DNA from: JACJXF01 sp038316435
Lineage (GTDB): Bacteria; Bacteroidota; Bacteroidia; Bacteroidales; GCA-2748055
Direction: 5' to 3'
Length of the DNA stretch: 64,000 bases
Assembly: GCA_038316435.1 (NCBI GenBank)
Contig: JBBQAQ010000004.1
Location: 62,001 to 126,000 of the forward strand
Positions 61,391-64,000 of the stretch are shown piece after piece (position 1 is the stretch's first letter; every line of letters starts with the position of its first letter). The notes below the pieces were generated by a model that was given only the letters and a program-made list of their open reading frames with translations, ran no database searches and was not told where the DNA came from. Made by a program: the position numbers and the translations under genes.

Positions 61391-62854
61391 TTAAAGGCTC
61401 TCCCCAAAATCTTCTTTGAATTTAGCTATGAGCTTTTTAGGCCAGTTGGAGGTTGGAGTAAGCCGTCCATTGAAGAAACGCAATACAGCAGGTTCTTCAG
61501 TAAATTTCAATCCTCCGATTAACTCACGATTCTTATATAACCAACTTACACGATCAACTACAAACATGGTCTGCGAAAGAGTAAATACTCGTCTTGGAAA
61601 AGCAAGTCTGAGTAGCTCAACATCAGCTAAAACGTCATTCCCATTACTGTCTCTTACGCTTGAAATTGTTCCGCGCTCCATTCCCCGGATCCCTGAAACG
61701 ATATATAATGCGGCCGCCAAAGCGCCTGCAGGATATTCTGCTTGTGGAATGTGTGGTAGAAATCCCATGGCATCAAGATGACAACCAAGTGCACCTGCGG
61801 GAGTTACAACCGGAATACCTAGTTTATCCAATTCATTAACTGCATATTCAATAAAAGATGGTGACTGGGAAATTACAGTCTCGTCGGTTGTTTCATAGAG
61901 TCCTATGGCCATCGCTTCGATTTCACGAACCGACATCCCACCGTAAGTGGTAAAGCCTTCAAATAAAACAACGAGATCTCTCATTTTCATGTACAGGTCT
62001 TCGCTGTTTGTGCAGATTCCTCCCCCGCGGGTTGAGCTGACTTTACGGCTTGAAAAATATACAATATCAGCAAAACCACACATGGTTGTAAGTATCTCTT
62101 GAATGGAGGTATTTTTGAATTCAGCTTCGCGTTTTTTGATAAAATACGCATTCTCCCCAATCAAACTAGCATCAAGCACTACCATTATACCATGTTTCTT
62201 GGCTATTTCACGAACATCGCGCATGTTTTGAATTGAAAAAGGCTGACCGCCAATTAAATTGGTAGAGGCTTCAAGTCTTATAAAAGGGATGTGATCTTTT
62301 CCATATTTTTCAATTACAGCCTTTAGTTTATTAATATCGATATTTCCCTTGAAAGGTACATTACTCTTGATTTTCAATGCATCCTCGGTATAAATTTCCA
62401 AAACTTCACCACCGTTAAGTTCCATATGGGCTTTGGTAGTAGTGAAATGGTAATTCATTGGAATGACATCGCCTTTACTGATAAAAGCCTGAGAAATAAT
62501 GTTTTCGGCAGCTCTCCCCTGATGAACCGGCAGGAGCCATTTTTTTCCAAAGACTTCCTGTACTGCAGCTTCCATTCTGTAAAAACTCTGAGATCCCGCA
62601 TAGGCATCATCAGCTCTGAGCATTGAAGAAATCTGATTGTCGCTCATGGCATTAGTACCGCTGTCGGTAAGCATATCAAGGAAAATATCCAATGTATTTA
62701 ACTGAAAAGTATTGTAGCCTCCCTTTTCAATTGCATCGAATCGTTCGTCAACAGGCTTCAGAAATAATTTCTGCACCATTCTTACTTTATGCAGTTCAAC
62801 AGGGATTTTAAGACCATTCGAGAATTTAATCTCAGGAGAAACATTCTTGCTCAT
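61391..62854 (-). CDS. Tryptophanase / tyrosine phenol-lyase-like PLP lyase
   Basis: 487 residues from the ATG at 62854; the longer TTG frame to 62884 is unlikely. PLP fold type I beta-eliminating lyase: HQGRAAENIISQAFI (111-125), NYHFTTTKAHMELNGGE (134-150), VVLDASLIGENAYFI with Asp228, and the probable PLP Lys271 in YFSSRKVSSTRGGGI. In characterised enzymes the Asp is followed by A-T-R, whose Arg contacts the cofactor; here the sequence is A-S-L, so that Arg is missing. This puts it in a divergent subgroup whose substrate may not be tryptophan. No tryptophan permease or leader is adjacent. Confidence 0.85.
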   Translation of the reverse strand: MSKNVSPEIKFSNGLKIPVELHKVRMVQKLFLKPVDERFDAIEKGGYNTFQLNTLDIFLDMLTDSGTNAMSDNQISSMLRADDAYAGSQSFYRMEAAVQEVFGKKWLLPVHQGRAAENIISQAFISKGDVIPMNYHFTTTKAHMELNGGEVLEIYTEDALKIKSNVPFKGNIDINKLKAVIEKYGKDHIPFIRLEASTNLIGGQPFSIQNMRDVREIAKKHGIMVVLDASLIGENAYFIKKREAEFKNTSIQEILTTMCGFADIVYFSSRKVSSTRGGGICTNSEDLYMKMRDLVVLFEGFTTYGGMSVREIEAMAIGLYETTDETVISQSPSFIEYAVNELDKLGIPVVTPAGALGCHLDAMGFLPHIPQAEYPAGALAAALYIVSGIRGMERGTISSVRDSNGNDVLADVELLRLAFPRRVFTLSQTMFVVDRVSWLYKNRELIGGLKFTEEPAVLRFFNGRLTPTSNWPKKLIAKFKEDFGESL

Positions 62855-63368
62855 AGTAGTTGAGGTTTTTGAAAATTTTACCAAAAATAGAAGTTTTTTC
62901 GAAACTGAAAGTAATATGACTGTTTTTGTTACTTTTTGATACGTAAAATACGCTATTTTGAATAGTTTTAAATAGATGTTGAGTCAAAAGCATTATAGTG
63001 ACAATTTATTATGGATTTTTGTAATCAATTATCGAAATAGAATTGCATTCCACTTATTTGCTTAGGCTAAAGCTTTTCTACCCTATGTATTTTTTTGTTT
63101 TCTTTACAATAAATTTAAATATCTCCGGTATGCCATATGCAAAGCTCCTTTTTCCATTTTTACTCTTAAGTAGGTTTTATCGGAAGTCCCCGTATTATGA
63201 TGAGAGGTATTTGCTGTATCCTGTTGGCAGAGAATTGTAAAATTAAGTTCGGAAAAATCCGGAAACACTTAAAAAAAGTTTTTCCCTGATCTTTTCACCC
63301 GGCAATTTGTTATAAACAAACACGAAATAGTCTTTCTGAATTTCCCTTGATTTCTAAGTTCTCAAACT
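62855..63368. other. Intergenic, no supported gene
   Basis: AT-rich DNA between divergent genes. A 65-codon frame at 63043-63240 lacks a convincing start context or family resemblance and is left out. A small imperfect hairpin GGAAACACTT / AAGTTTTTCC lies at about 63261-63286. Both flanking promoters should be here, but none stands out. Confidence 0.4.
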
Positions 63369-63761
63369 ATGCTCCCAATAATAAATAAAATAAAGAAAGG
63401 GTTTCTTGTGTTTGCAGGAACAGCTTTTGTTATAATCGGAATTATTGGAATTTTTGTTCCTCTGCTTCCCACAACGGTTTTCTTTCTTCTTGCAGCATAC
63501 TGCTATGCAAGAAGCTCAAAAAAGTTTTACGACAAACTATTGAATAACAAATGGTTTGGGAGTTACATTAAAAACTACAGGGACAAAAAAGGAGTGAGTC
63601 TGAGAGTTAAAATAGTATCCATTTCAGTTTTATGGATTACTATTTTATATTCTGCATTTGTTTTTACTCAAAACATATATCTCAGAATCGGCTTAATAAT
63701 TATTGCACTCGGTGTAAGTATTCACTTACTAACTATAAAAACTTACAAAGCTGAGAACTGA
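63369..63761 (+). CDS. DUF454 (YbaN-like) inner-membrane protein
   Basis: 130 residues. The family core GFLVFAGTAFVIIGIIGIFVPLLPTTVFFLLAAYCYARSSKKFYDKLLNNKWFG (about 10-63) matches DUF454/YbaN exactly in layout (P-L-L-P-T-T-x-F, A-x-x-x-x-A-R-S-S), followed by two more helices (78-95 and 102-121). Function unknown. Its end overlaps the convergent ROK kinase gene by 19 bp. Confidence 0.93.
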   Translation: MLPIINKIKKGFLVFAGTAFVIIGIIGIFVPLLPTTVFFLLAAYCYARSSKKFYDKLLNNKWFGSYIKNYRDKKGVSLRVKIVSISVLWITILYSAFVFTQNIYLRIGLIIIALGVSIHLLTIKTYKAEN

Positions 63762-64000
63762 GAAGGTTTCAGCGATAATTTATATTTATATTTTGCTGAA
63801 TAGGCAGCACCCACAATACCTGCGTTATTTTCCAATAGTGCCGGCATAATTTGTGCTCTTGATTTAATGAGTCCATTAAAAAGCTCTGATTTCTTGCTTA
63901 CACCTCCCCCGATAATAATTAAATCGGGCCAGAGAAGGTCTTCCATGCGCTTAACATATTCGTTAAAACGTCCGGCCCATTTCTCCCAGCTCAGGTGATC
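63743..64000 (-). CDS. ROK-family sugar kinase (polyphosphate glucokinase-like), 5' part beyond window
   Basis: The last 85 residues of a frame that is still open at base 64000: WAGRFNEYVKRMEDLLWPDLIIIGGGVSKKSELF and ALLENNAGIVGAAYSA. The DLIIIGGGVS and ENNAGIVGAA blocks are the C-terminal ATP-site and terminal helix of ROK kinases, closest to polyphosphate/ATP glucokinases. It phosphorylates glucose, probably. The ATP-binding DxGGT and zinc motifs lie outside the window. Confidence 0.85.
   Translation of the reverse strand, partial: DHLSWEKWAGRFNEYVKRMEDLLWPDLIIIGGGVSKKSELFNGLIKSRAQIMPALLENNAGIVGAAYSAKYKYKLSLKPSQFSAL

Noticed and set aside
63043..63240. 65-codon ORF as a small membrane protein
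   Set aside because: No family resemblance, poor start context and low-complexity AT-rich composition.

Overview
The window is chromosomal DNA from a Bacteroidota bacterium, most likely an environmental, gliding or anaerobic Bacteroidales/Marinilabiliales-type organism. This rests on low G+C, two SusC/SusD pairs, a FecI/FecR/STN-receptor/DUF4249 unit, a type IX secretion (T9SS) C-terminal signal, Bacteroidota-style promoters (TAnnTTTG near -7) and intergenic repeats typical of the phylum. No tRNA, rRNA, CRISPR array or intact transposon was seen.

Layout. 1-4.5 kb: a subtilase cut by the window edge, a lipoprotein aldose 1-epimerase and two secreted unknowns. 4.7-12.3 kb: a glutamine amidotransferase-like protein, then an ECF sigma factor, a FecR anti-sigma factor, an STN-type TonB-dependent receptor, a DUF4249 lipoprotein and a further lipoprotein. 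12.4-17.5 kb: a NodU/CmcH carbamoyltransferase, a 49-residue DUF5989 (SxtK-like) membrane peptide, an SxtJ-like membrane protein and, convergent, an SGNH hydrolase with TPRs. 17.5-18.3 kb is repeat-rich. 18.4-24.2 kb: a T9SS-secreted multidomain carbohydrate-binding protein, a large membrane protein, and a haem-c/TolB-like lipoprotein split by one in-frame amber codon. 25-38.3 kb: a minus-strand operon with two successive FAS1-lipoprotein/SusC/SusD modules and no recognisable carbohydrate-active enzyme. 38.5-45.3 kb: a methyltransferase, an unknown secreted protein, a GH78 rhamnosidase, an orphan RHH antitoxin-like protein and a DoxX/TIM-barrel-like fusion.

45.4-61 kb is an envelope/stress island: a small outer-membrane protein, CsbD, a histidine kinase with a REC-only regulator, three OmpA-domain proteins, a protein with three helix-hairpin-helix-like repeats, a porin-like protein, a complete Mla-type lipid transport operon with its own barrel protein, a YihY/BrkB membrane protein and a zinc alcohol dehydrogenase. 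61.4-64 kb: a tryptophanase-like lyase, a DUF454 membrane protein and the end of a ROK kinase.

The most notable result is a hidden regulon in that island. Six promoters share one rigid layout. A TRTAA half-site is repeated as TGTAAC/T exactly 21 bp downstream, and exactly 21 nt separate this second site from a TAnnTTTG-like -7 box. In each case the element points at the adjacent gene or operon: the small OMP, CsbD, the unknown/OmpA/HhH operon, the glycine-zipper OmpA/porin operon, the Mla operon, and the OmpA lipoprotein. The second half-site lies where the -33 box should be, which suggests one activator or an alternative sigma factor controlling envelope stress genes. Decayed pieces (a DUF3494 ice-binding fragment, an AraC N-terminal fragment, an antitoxin-like tail, a possible group II intron 3' end) and several dispersed repeats add to the picture. 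All assignments come from reading the sequence and from memory of protein families; no searches were run.
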